41,948 nucleotides of DNA from Deltaproteobacteria bacterium (GCA_016874775.1 VGTJ01000027.1:1-41948), one strand, 5' to 3'; shown: positions 33,753-41,809, counted from the stretch's first letter. The notes: generated from the letters alone by a model not told the origin. Program-made: numbers and translations.

Positions 33753-34052
33753 ATGACCCAAGTCACCAATCCCAACATCGCAGAAATGACGGGAAAAGCA
33801 TCACTTCCACGCAGTAGTGGAGAATTGGTCTTTCACGATCCATGGGAACGACGGGCATTTGCTATGGCCGTGTCGTTATGGGAGCAGGGATTTTATCAGT
33901 GGGATGAGTTTCGCGATCATTTGATCGCCGAGATTGCCGCAGGAGAAAGAGCCGCTGGGCCGGACGCACCTCCGGAGGACCTTCCCTCGTATTATGAGAG
34001 CTGGCTGGCCGCGCTGGAAAAGCTACTGGCGAAGAAGGGGCTCTCTCTCTAG
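33753..34052 (+). CDS. nitrile hydratase accessory (activator) protein
   Basis: The start at 33753 (CAAGGAGAACACC upstream) gives 99 residues. It reads FHDPWERRAFAMAVSLWEQGFYQWDEFRDHL...LPSYYESWLAALEKLLAKKG, clearly homologous to the N-terminal half of NthB. This is the family of NHase activators (P14K/NthE-type) that deliver cobalt and drive Cys oxidation by self-subunit swapping. It usually follows nthBA immediately. Here it is 3.4 kb away, separated by gene remnants, a toxin-antitoxin pair and leftward dioxygenase genes, which suggests rearrangement of an ancestral operon. Confidence 0.85.
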   Translation: MTQVTNPNIAEMTGKASLPRSSGELVFHDPWERRAFAMAVSLWEQGFYQWDEFRDHLIAEIAAGERAAGPDAPPEDLPSYYESWLAALEKLLAKKGLSL

Positions 34053-34082
34053 CCTATCGTTGCCCCAGTGTGCTGAATTTTC

Positions 34083-34146
34083 TGTAGCGTGCGTGTAGCG
34101 CACGACTTCCCCCTTGTCGCTGTTCGTGTGCATGGCGCACGCTGCG
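34083..34146. repeat. dispersed stem-loop element, copy 2
   Basis: GTAGCGTGCGTGTAGCGCAC and GTGTGCATGGCGCACGCTGC are imperfect reverse complements around a C/T-rich centre. It is related to the element at 24086-24152. Confidence 0.7.
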
Positions 34147-34230
34147 TCATGCTAGAAGCTCAGATTTTGCTTCTCTTGATCTTTACCAGCAAGACGCGAT
34201 AGTGTCCTCTGTCGAAAGGAGGGAGACAGC

Positions 34231-35442
34231 ATGTTTCTCATGCGTTTTACCGAACGAGCGTATGTCGACTATACCGCAGAGGATGTACAGAGCAGTTTTC
34301 GTAGCTCGGTGCGACTAACCTTCCCCAATAAGCATTTTAATCCCGCCCGTGGCGCGGATCTCTATAACGAGTATCTCGATGAATATGAGTATTCCGATCA
34401 GATTGGCTTTGACGGTTTGATGCTCAATGAGCATCACAACACGCCGACCTGTCTTGGTGCCGCAATGAACCTTGAAGCGGCGATTCTCGCGCGCACGACC
34501 AAAAAAGCCAAGATCGTGTTGCTTGGGAATCCGCTGCCGATCTTCGATAACCCCCTGCGCCTCGCCGAAGAGCTGGCTGAGATCGATATGATCTCGCGCG
34601 GACGTTTAGTCTCTGGTTTCGTGCGTGGCACAGGAATCGAAACCTGGGCAACGAACACCAACCCGGTCTACAATCGTGAACGCTTTGAAGAGGCGCACGA
34701 TCTGATTATGAAGTCGTGGACCACGCCAGGCCCCTTCCGTTGGGAAGGCAAACATTATCATTTTCGTGTGGTCAATCCATTCGAGCGTCCACTGCAGAAA
34801 CCACATCCACCGGTCTGGATTCCTGGGATCGGCAGTCCAGAAACACTGGTGTGGTGCGCACAACATCACTACCCGTATATTTATCTCGAAACCGATCCGC
34901 AGGTGACAGTTGATCTGATGTCGATCTATGCCCAAGCCGCGCGCGAAGTCGGCTATGAGCCAGGGCCACAGAACTTCGGGTATCTCGTGCGTATTCATGT
35001 GCAAGATACCGACGAGAAGGCATACGAAGTCGGCGAAGGATTTTTGGTCGGCAATGCGGGAGTCGGGCGTGTACCAATGCCGGGCGATTTCATGGCTCCT
35101 CCGGGGTACAACTCACGTGAAGGGGTGAAGCGACTACTCGAACAATATAAACATGCCTTGAAACCGGATCCCCTGTACGGTGGTATCGATGCCGCTGGAT
35201 GGGAAAAAGTCGTCGAAAGTAATCGTGTCATTGTCGGTAGCCCAAAGACGGTTGTCAAAAAAGTGCGACAGATGCTGTCTACCCTTCGCCCTGGCATTCT
35301 TGGGGTCTGGACCAACGACGGCACGATCAGTCACAAAGATACCATGCGCTGTTTGCAGCTCATGGAACAAGAAGTGTTGCCAGCAATGAAAGACATGGGT
35401 AAAGAGCTCGGGCTGCCTGGGCCATTTGAAGTGGCACCGTAA
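34231..35442 (+). CDS. LLM-class flavin-dependent monooxygenase
   Basis: 403 residues of the bacterial-luciferase family: GFDGLMLNEHHNTPTCLGAA, TTKKAKIVLLGNPLPIFDNPLRLAEELAEIDMISRGRLVSGFVRG, then PVWIPGIGSPETLVWCAQHHYPY. It is longer than the F420 type at 23240 and lacks its signature, so FMNH2 or F420 use is open. AAAGGAGGGAGACAGC precedes the ATG. It may be part of the nitrile/aromatic degradation set with the two hydrolases that follow. Confidence 0.88.
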   Translation: MFLMRFTERAYVDYTAEDVQSSFRSSVRLTFPNKHFNPARGADLYNEYLDEYEYSDQIGFDGLMLNEHHNTPTCLGAAMNLEAAILARTTKKAKIVLLGNPLPIFDNPLRLAEELAEIDMISRGRLVSGFVRGTGIETWATNTNPVYNRERFEEAHDLIMKSWTTPGPFRWEGKHYHFRVVNPFERPLQKPHPPVWIPGIGSPETLVWCAQHHYPYIYLETDPQVTVDLMSIYAQAAREVGYEPGPQNFGYLVRIHVQDTDEKAYEVGEGFLVGNAGVGRVPMPGDFMAPPGYNSREGVKRLLEQYKHALKPDPLYGGIDAAGWEKVVESNRVIVGSPKTVVKKVRQMLSTLRPGILGVWTNDGTISHKDTMRCLQLMEQEVLPAMKDMGKELGLPGPFEVAP

Positions 35443-35447
35443 AAATA

Positions 35448-35540
35448 AGTCTAAAGTCCAAAGTCTAAAGTCTATGCTTTGGGGCTAGGGAATTGGGACT
35501 TGGGGCTTGTGGGAAAAAGAAAAACCAGTCCCTAGCCCCA
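35448..35540. repeat. heptad-repeat hairpin island
   Basis: AAAGTCT/AAAGTCC units are followed by GGGGCTA/GGGACTT units; TAGTCCC/TAGCCCC-type units answer on the right. Several units recur from the inner tier of the leuC/leuD island (for example GGACTTGGGGCTTGTGGGAA). Confidence 0.75.
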
Positions 35541-35560
35541 TTTTCTACAAAAGGTGACTT

Positions 35561-36346
35561 ATGCCAACTGAACCACAGGAACAATTTATTGACGTAGCTG
35601 GAACAAAAATTCAGTTACGAAAAGCTGGGCAAGGACAACCGTTAGTGATCTTGCACGGTGTAGAAGGCAGTCTCGACTGGCGTGCGTACCATCGTCAGCT
35701 GGCTGAACACTTCACGGTGTATGCGCCAAGCCTTCCAGGTTTCGACCAGTCACGACGCCCGGAGTGGCTGGAGAGTTTTTCTGACTTAACACGTTTTACT
35801 CTCTGGTTCTTACAAGAACTCGATTTACCAAAAGTCTCGCTGCTTGGCCATTCGATAGGCGGCTGGCTCGCAGCAGAAATGGCAGTAAGCTGCCCGCAGA
35901 TTGTCGATCGCCTGGTGCTGGCTGCTGCTGCTGGTATTCAACCACACAAGGGAGAGATCACCGATATTTTTCTGCATGGACAAGATAGCACGCGCCAGAT
36001 GGCGTTTTTCGATCTCAAAACGATTCCTGAGTACGAGGAATTGTTTGGGCGTAAACCGTCGCGTGAAGAACGTGAGATCGTCGTCCAGAACCAGGAGAAT
36101 ACGATCCGCTATTGCTGGAAACCGTATATGTTTAATCGCAGCCTCCCCCATTTGTTACCACGGCTACGGGTTCCCACGTTGGTCATCTGGGGAAAAGACG
36201 ATCGCATCATTCCGCTTGAGTGCGGCGAACAGTACCAACAAGCGATTCGTGGCGCGCGACTCGAAGTGCTATCACAATGTGGACACAATCCGCATCTCGA
36301 AAAAACCGCACAGTTTGTTGGCCTTGTACGTGAATTTCTGAAATAG
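35561..36346 (+). CDS. alpha/beta hydrolase
   Basis: 261 residues with the nucleophile elbow GHSIGG (Ser98), an acid in VIWGKDDRIIP (Asp 213/214) and a base in CGHNPHLE (His242). The oxyanion region is LHGVEGSLDW. The layout is that of C-C bond hydrolases and epoxide- or haloalkane-type relatives; the substrate cannot be set by sequence. It follows the LLM oxygenase by 118 bases across a heptad island and may act on a ring-cleaved or ester product. Confidence 0.88.
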   Translation: MPTEPQEQFIDVAGTKIQLRKAGQGQPLVILHGVEGSLDWRAYHRQLAEHFTVYAPSLPGFDQSRRPEWLESFSDLTRFTLWFLQELDLPKVSLLGHSIGGWLAAEMAVSCPQIVDRLVLAAAAGIQPHKGEITDIFLHGQDSTRQMAFFDLKTIPEYEELFGRKPSREEREIVVQNQENTIRYCWKPYMFNRSLPHLLPRLRVPTLVIWGKDDRIIPLECGEQYQQAIRGARLEVLSQCGHNPHLEKTAQFVGLVREFLK

Positions 36347-36432
36347 GTTACAAGGGACAGGGGACAGTCAAAAATGGACACGCCCTCAGTCATTGTTTTC
36401 CCTGAACCCTGTAACCAGTACCCTATCCCTTA
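36347..36432. repeat. heptad-repeat hairpin island
   Basis: GTTACAA/GGGACAG/GGGACAG units on the left and CCCTGAA/CCCTGTA/ACCAGTA units on the right, reverse complementary, starting at the stop codon of the hydrolase. The right end is 10 bases before the next start codon. Confidence 0.75.
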
Positions 36433-36441
36433 GGAGGACCC

Positions 36442-37371
36442 ATGCCATTACATCCACAAGTCAAAACTGTTCTTGATCTCATGACTAAGGCCGGACCGCC
36501 GATGCATCACCTTACGCCGGAAAAGGCACGTGAACAGATTCTCGCCATGCGTGCGAACAAAGGTGATGTTGAACCAGTCGGTAAAGTCGAAGACCGTACG
36601 ATCAAAGGGCCAGCTGGTGATATTCCCATTCGTATTTACACGCCAAATGGACGCGGTCCGTTTCCGCTGCTCGTCTATTTTCACGGTGGCGGGTGGGTCG
36701 TAGGGAGCATTGAGACTGTCGATGCCTCATGCCGTTCGCTGACGAACCAAGCCGGTTGTATCACGGTTTCAGTTGATTACCGCCTCGCCCCTGAACACAA
36801 GTTCCCCGCTGCCCCGGAAGATTGCTACGCGGCAACAACCTGGACGGCGCTCAATGCCTCATCAATCCACGGCGACCCATCTCGACTCGCCATTGGTGGC
36901 GAAAGCGCAGGGGCAAATCTTGCTGCAGCCGTTGCCTTGATGGCGCAAGAGCGCGGTGCACCATCAATTGCATTGCAACTGCTGCTGTATCCGGTCACTG
37001 ATTACGCTTGCAATACGCCGTCGTGCCGAGAGAATGGGGAAGGCTATTTTCTTACCACCGAGATGATGCGCTGGTTCTGGAATCACTACTTGCGTAATAG
37101 TGCAGATGGCGAGAACCCGCTTGCTTCTCCATTGCGAGCAAAACGCTTGCAAAGCTTGGCACCCGCAGCCATCTTTACGGCTGAGTTCGATCCGCTGCGT
37201 GACGAAGGCGCAGATTACGCGAGGAAACTCCGTGATGCAGGTATTCCCGTTGAATACAAATGTCAGGAAGGACTTATTCACGGCTATATGGGCATGGCCA
37301 AGGTGGTAGAGCCCGCAGAAAAAGCCGTGCAAGATGCCGCAAGCTCATTGAGGAACGCGCTTGCGAAGTAA
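36442..37371 (+). CDS. alpha/beta hydrolase, hormone-sensitive-lipase family esterase
   Basis: 309 residues. HGGG (81-84, VYFHGGGWVVGS) gives the oxyanion hole; GGESAGAN has the nucleophile Ser155; the acid is in FTAEFDPLRDEG; the His is in IHGYMGM. This identifies family IV carboxylesterases, usually of short-chain esters. TTAGGAGGACCC is a strong ribosome-binding site. It ends the rightward run of degradation genes. Confidence 0.92.
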   Translation: MPLHPQVKTVLDLMTKAGPPMHHLTPEKAREQILAMRANKGDVEPVGKVEDRTIKGPAGDIPIRIYTPNGRGPFPLLVYFHGGGWVVGSIETVDASCRSLTNQAGCITVSVDYRLAPEHKFPAAPEDCYAATTWTALNASSIHGDPSRLAIGGESAGANLAAAVALMAQERGAPSIALQLLLYPVTDYACNTPSCRENGEGYFLTTEMMRWFWNHYLRNSADGENPLASPLRAKRLQSLAPAAIFTAEFDPLRDEGADYARKLRDAGIPVEYKCQEGLIHGYMGMAKVVEPAEKAVQDAASSLRNALAK

Positions 37372-37415
37372 GACCACATCTTTTTTGATGGTAGCGTTTC
37401 CGAATCTGAGCGCCC

Positions 37416-37517
37416 TGTCATTCTGAGTCGCGGCGCAGCAAAGAATCTCTCTGAGAGACTCTTCGTTGCACTCAGGGTGACAGCACTCGTGTACCAATCT
37501 TTCATGGTCCGATTTAG
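37416..37517. repeat. palindromic repeat with constant 3' tail, copy 1
   Basis: TGTCATTCTGAG...AAGAATCTCTCTGAGAGACTCTTCG...CTCAGGGTGACA is an imperfect 66-base palindrome, followed by GTGTACCAATCTTTCATGGT and CCGATTTAG. A second copy with the same tail is at 40450-40544. It occupies the 318-base gap between the esterase and the E2 gene. Confidence 0.8.
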
Positions 37518-37689
37518 ATAAGAGTAACGAGGACAGGACGAATTGCGTCTTCTGCTCAGGTGCAGCCACACGCGGACGAAGTTCGGCCTTCGTGTCTGAA
37601 GACGAAGAAAGAACAGCAAGAGTAGAAAGTACGCAGAGTCACTCCTTATCAAGAGTGACTATCCGGATTTAGCCGTAGGTATTAAATGC

Positions 37690-39405
37690 TTACCTGACGG
37701 GCGGATGAACAACTAATTTGAGCGCCAATTCAATCTCTGGCTTCAGTACGCCGCTTACATAACAACCGCGTTTCGCGACATCTAACAACGCATGCACGTG
37801 GCCTTCAGGGTCAGGACTCCACACCTCAAGGGTCAGGGCAATAGCCTTCACCTGCCCTTGCGGATTCGACTGTACTCGTCCAGTTATCCGCTCGACTGTC
37901 ACCTTACGCCGTCGTGCCGCGGCTTTGAATGAGATTGTCATGCACGACAACAATGCGCCAAGAAATGCCGACACCGGGTCTGGACCCGTATCGTTTCCCC
38001 CATCACTGCTGGGCTCATCAAGCGACCATGAGTGGCTGAGGCTCTGGACTTGAACGGTATAGCCACTGCCATCAGAGACCGTACAGATTTCACGTTTCTC
38101 GTGGGGGCCGGTATTCGGAGACCCTGGACCCTGGACTCTGGACTCTGGACTGTCCTTACCTTTGGACTCTGGACTCTGGACTCCGGACTCTGGACTGTCC
38201 TCAACTTTGGACTTTGGACCTTGGACTTTGGACTCTTCACTAGACTCTAACCGTTGTTTGAGGTGTTGCGTGAACCCAGCCGCCCCCACCCCATCTGTGA
38301 CACGATGATCATACGCTATGCTGAGTGTCATCATCGAACGGACAACAACCTGTCCATGATCGATAACTGCACGATCTTCCACCGCACCAACAAAGACGAG
38401 AATGGATTCACCGAGGTTAATCACGGGCATGCCGAAACGAATACCAAACATGCCAAGGTTAGAAACCGTGAGACTCGCGTTGCCGATATCATCCGCTCCG
38501 AGTCGGCCATTGCGCGCGGCCTCGATCAATCGTGCGCTTTCAGCCGCTAGCTCCTTCACAGTCAGTTTGTCAGCATGGCGAACGACTGGCACGACTAACC
38601 CACGCGGCGTATCCGCGGCAAAGCCAATATCGATACCATCGTACAACACGAGGGTGTCGCCCTCGACGGTTGCATTTAGCTCTGCATGCTCAGCCATCAC
38701 CCGGGCCGCTGCCTGCAGTATGAGGTCATTGAGAGTCAACGAGGCAATCTCTGCTTTCAGCTGGGCGCGGGTCGCAAGCAGTGTGGTCGCATCGACATCG
38801 ACCATCTGCACGATATGCGGGATAGTCTGCCAACTTTCTTGGGTGCGGCGAGCTGTGGTTTTACGAATGCCTGTCAGTGCGCGACGTTCGCGAACAGAGC
38901 GACCTACCGCCTCAACAACCACGGCTGGGGTCGTTCCTTTAGCGGCGATCGCTTTCTCAACATCGACCGCAGAAATGACGCCATCGGCACTCGAAGCAGT
39001 CACGGTTGCAAGGTCGATCCCGCGCTCAGCCGCAAGTTGTTTCGCCTTCGGCGAGGCAAGCACTTTCTTACTTCGCGTTGCGGTTTTCCCTGCCATTGAT
39101 GGAGTCGGGGCTGATGGCGCAACTGTCACGGCTTGAGCGCCAATGGCAGCATCACCGATTTCACCGATAACGGTCCCGACACGCACTTCTTGTCATTCAG
39201 CAACAAGAATGTGGAGAACCCCACTCGCAGGGGCTTCGATCTCGAAGGTGGCTTTATCCGTCTCGATGGTGAGTAGCAACTGCCCGTGCTCGATCCGCTC
39301 ACCGTCTTTGCGATGCCATTGTTGCACCGTCCCTTCGGTCATGGCTTGACCGAGTTTCGGCATCAACACTGGAGTGTTCGTCGTAGTGTTCGTTTCAGCC
39401 GACAA
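37690..39405 (-). pseudogene. 2-oxoacid dehydrogenase E2 fused to an OsmC domain, with in-frame TGA
   Basis: A leftward frame of 572 codons from a TTG start (39405) that overlaps the E1 beta stop by 11 bases. Lipoyl domain residues 12-80 with ETDK51ATFEIE; codon 71 is TGA (39193-39195) in ILVAE-stop-QEVRVGTVI, where family members carry Gly (GGA would differ by one base). A peripheral subunit-binding domain (about 117-153, ASPKAKQLAAERG) and the acyltransferase domain (about 175-385) with DHRVTDG follow. A heptad-encoded linker (about 385-431) leads to a C-terminal OsmC-like domain (about 435-572) with its two Cys in LLSCMTISFKAA and GCYVSGVL. The fused OsmC domain is not normal for E2. Translation must pass the TGA or restart to make a catalytic E2. 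Confidence 0.8.
38114..38252. repeat. heptad-repeat island joining E2 and OsmC
   Basis: Seen on the plus strand, about eighteen 7-base units of the GGACTCT/GGACCCT/GGACTTT type with TGTCC interruptions. It is in frame with both the E2 and OsmC sequence, translating on the minus strand to a Ser/Pro/Glu/Lys-rich linker of about 46 residues (repeating ESRVQSP). Confidence 0.85.
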
Positions 39406-40366
39406 TGTCTTTTACCGCCTTATAGATAGAATCAACCGAAGGAACGATATGATCGACCAGTTGCTGCGCTGTCGGGAGCGGCACGTCGGGAATCGCCAGT
39501 CGTTTGAACGGCTTATCGAGGTAAGGGAGGGCATGTTCGGCTAATATCGCCCCAATTTCTGCACCGACACCAAGCGTGCGATAGGCTTCTTCCACCACCA
39601 GGCATGCACCAGTCTTCTTCACTGACTCAATGATCGTGTCCTTGTCGAACGGATTGAGGGTCCGCGGATCAACGATCTCCACTTCAATGCCTTCTTTGCT
39701 GAGTTGTTCTGCTGCTTTCAGCGATCGTCGCAACATCTCTTGCCAGGCAACGATCGTGACGGCATCGCCCTCACGGCGAACGACGGCTTTACCAAACGGC
39801 GTGGTGTACTCACCGTCCGGGACTTCGCCGCGCATGGCATAGAGCAACTTGTGCTCAAAATACATCACCGGGTTATCCGAACGGATCGCAGCTTTCAGCA
39901 ATCCTTTCGCATCTTCAGGGGTCGAAGGCACGGCACACAGCAACCCAGGCGCGTGCATGACGAACGCTTCAGGGCATGCAGAATGCTCTGGTCCGAAACC
40001 AGACCCGCCGGAAGGGCAACGAACAACAAGCGGTACGTTAAAGGCGCCACCGTGCATAAACCGCCACATCCCCGCTTTGAAAAATACTTCATCACCAGCA
40101 GTGAAAATAAAATCAGCAAATTGCAATTCGACAACTGGTCGGAGTCCCATCGTCGCGGCCCCAACTCCAGCACCGACCAGGACGTTATCAGAGATTGGCG
40201 TATCAAAGACCCGGTCTGACCCGAACTTCTCCAATAGCCCTTCCGTGACTTTGAAGATTCCACCCCACACGGCGACGTCTTGACCGTAGAGGATCACATC
40301 TTGATCACGGCGCATTTCTTCTTCAAGGGCTTGGTTGATTGCTTTGCTGTAGGTTATCGTTGGCAT
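39395..40366 (-). CDS. 2-oxoacid (acetoin/pyruvate-type) dehydrogenase E1 beta subunit
   Basis: 323 residues, close to AcoB/PdhB: ITYSKAINQALEEEMRRDQDVILYGQDVAVWGGIFKVTEGL, RVFDTPISDN, AATMGLRPVVELQFADF and the transketolase C-terminal domain ending in LPTAQQLVDHIVPSVDSIYKAV. It pairs with E1 alpha at 41 kb to decarboxylate a 2-oxoacid or acetoin with ThDP. Its stop overlaps the TTG start of E2. It is separated from the alpha gene by a four-helix-bundle gene with repeats, an intrusion into the operon. Confidence 0.93.
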   Translation of the reverse strand: MPTITYSKAINQALEEEMRRDQDVILYGQDVAVWGGIFKVTEGLLEKFGSDRVFDTPISDNVLVGAGVGAATMGLRPVVELQFADFIFTAGDEVFFKAGMWRFMHGGAFNVPLVVRCPSGGSGFGPEHSACPEAFVMHAPGLLCAVPSTPEDAKGLLKAAIRSDNPVMYFEHKLLYAMRGEVPDGEYTTPFGKAVVRREGDAVTIVAWQEMLRRSLKAAEQLSKEGIEVEIVDPRTLNPFDKDTIIESVKKTGACLVVEEAYRTLGVGAEIGAILAEHALPYLDKPFKRLAIPDVPLPTAQQLVDHIVPSVDSIYKAVKDIVG

Positions 40367-40449
40367 ATGTCTTTCCTTGAAATTACCAATTGGAAACTAA
40401 ATCAGACCTGAGAACATTCGTACACGTTACACTCCAGACGCCAAAGCGA

Positions 40450-40544
40450 GTCATTCTGAGCACAGCGAAGAATCCCTCCGAGAGACCCTTCGTTGCACTC
40501 AGGGTGACAGCGCGAGTGTACCAATCTTTCATGGTCCGATTTAG
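40450..40544. repeat. palindromic repeat with constant 3' tail, copy 2
   Basis: Same element as 37416-37517, including the identical tail GTGTACCAATCTTTCATGGT plus CCGATTTAG, in the same orientation. The left arm differs at several places. Confidence 0.8.
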
Positions 40545-40574
40545 TGTCTGAGCTTTATGCACATCAAGTTTGGC

Positions 40575-40603
40575 TTTAGGCTCTGGGCTCTAGGATTCGG
40601 GGT
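40575..40603. repeat. heptad-repeat arm, left of the second four-helix-bundle gene
   Basis: GCTCTGG/GCTCTAG/GATTCGG units with period 7, reverse complementary to units at 40984-41014. It overlaps the stop of the extended four-helix-bundle frame. Confidence 0.7.
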
Positions 40604-40982
40604 ATTTTGACAACGCAATCCTCAGAGTAGAGAGCTGCTTACCTAGCGAGTCCGTCTGCTTAACAAGATCATGATGTTATTCTGCGGAGCAGTACTTGAG
40701 TCGGAGTGTGATCTCAAGTTGCGTTTCAAGTTCAGCCAGAGAAGAACGAGCGATCGAGACATGGTGCATATATTCCTTCGTATATCCTCGCGTCTGTCCC
40801 TCCGCGATATTTGAAGGAATTGACACTGCAGCACGCTGCATTTGACTGGCAAGGCCGTATACTTCATGCTTAGGGAATCCTCGGGTCAGTAGACAAATTT
40901 TCTCCACCGAATCGATCGCAGCCTGCCAAACTCGCAAATCCCGAAAGCTCTTGATTACAGCCCTCTCCAGATTTCTTTCCAT
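40590..40982 (-). CDS. four-helix-bundle protein (S23/IVP-like), with internal TAA
   Basis: From ATG 40982 the first 101 residues are typical of the family: FRDLRVWQAAIDSVEKICLL, YGLASQMQRAAVSIPSNIAE, RSSLAELETQLEITLRL. A TAA at codon 102 (40677-40679) is followed in the same frame by HHDLVKQTDSLGKQLSTL, which looks like the expected last helix, up to a TAG at 40590. So the product is either about 101 residues, slightly short, or is extended if the stop is read. Family members are often encoded within rRNA intervening sequences or near repeats and include Avd of diversity-generating retroelements. Inverted heptad arms flank this gene as they do the paralogue at 5.1-5.5 kb. Confidence 0.75.
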
Positions 40983-40983
40983 T

Positions 40984-41016
40984 TCTAGAGCCCAACTCCC
41001 AGAGCCCAGAGCCTGT
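40984..41016. repeat. heptad-repeat arm, right of the second four-helix-bundle gene
   Basis: AGAGCCC/AACTCCC/AGAGCCC/AGAGCCT units, reverse complementary to the arm at 40575-40603. It lies immediately upstream of the four-helix-bundle start codon and three bases from the E1 alpha stop. Confidence 0.75.
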
Positions 41017-41018
41017 TC

Positions 41019-41807
41019 CTAGGCATACAAGTCCTGCAACGCCGCCTCCGGCACGATCGGTGGGGCAGCTTTGACCGTCGCTACTGCAGCCTCAATCTGT
41101 CGTTGCGTATCTTCTTCAATCTGTTTCACCAGTGCATCAGTCAAAACACCGGCTTTCAGTAGCGTGTCTTGAAATTTGGGCAGTGGGTCTTTGGCGGTTA
41201 GGACCGTGGCTGCGTCTGAGCGATACTGTTGTTGGTCAGCCACATAGTGACCCATCAGGCGTGTGACTTTCGCTTCGATCAGCGTCGGGCCTTGCCCAGC
41301 ACGAGCACGCTCGACGGCCTTTTGCATCACTTCGTACACTGCGACTGGATCAGTACCATCAACGACCACGCCAGGAACACCATACCCCGCAGCCCGATCA
41401 GCAATGTTTTCCACTGAAGTTGAGCGACCCGTCGGCATCGACACGGCAAAGCCATTGTTCTCGCAAAAATAGATGCACGGCAGTTTCTGCACGGTCGCCC
41501 AATTGAGGGACTCATGGAAGGTGCCACGATTGGATGTCCCATCACCAAAGAAGTACGTCACCACTCGTCCCGGCATCTTGCGCTTCAACGCCATGCCGAC
41601 ACCAACCGAGATGACAAAACCACCGCCAAGCGTGCCACTTTCACCCAGGACGCCGCGCGGAACATCAACCACATGCATGACACCACCTTTACCGTTGTTG
41701 GTTCCGCCTTGCTTTCCGGCAACGTCAGCAAGAATGGCTGCGATCGGCGTTCCGCGTGCGATCATGTAGGCAATGCCACGATGCCCATAGAGCACGTAAG
41801 GCGGTGG
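41019..41807 (-). pseudogene. 2-oxoacid dehydrogenase E1 alpha subunit, 5' end removed by an IS
   Basis: Family sequence begins at YVLYGHRGIAYMIARG and runs through NNGKGGVMHVVD, the ThDP motif GDGTSNRGTFHESLNW...CENN, STSVENIADRAAGYGVPGVVVDG, LIEAKVTRLMGHYVADQQQYR and the C-terminus. About 60-70 N-terminal residues normal for E1 alpha are missing. The open frame to 41861 (MCRGSPLRS...) does not match E1 alpha, and the break at about 41807-41810 coincides with the start of the IS. The remaining 260-odd residues would lack part of the ThDP/E2-binding fold. If the IS insertion is fixed, the whole operon may be silent or driven from the element. Confidence 0.8.
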
Positions 41808-41809
41808 CA

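Noticed and set aside
5361-40679. Reassignment of a stop codon in this organism
   Set aside because: All three stop codons occur in frame and all three also end intact genes here, so no single reassignment explains them.
40575-41016. Complete diversity-generating retroelement
   Set aside because: Only an Avd-like fold is present. No reverse transcriptase, template repeat or adenine-specific variation pair was found in the window.
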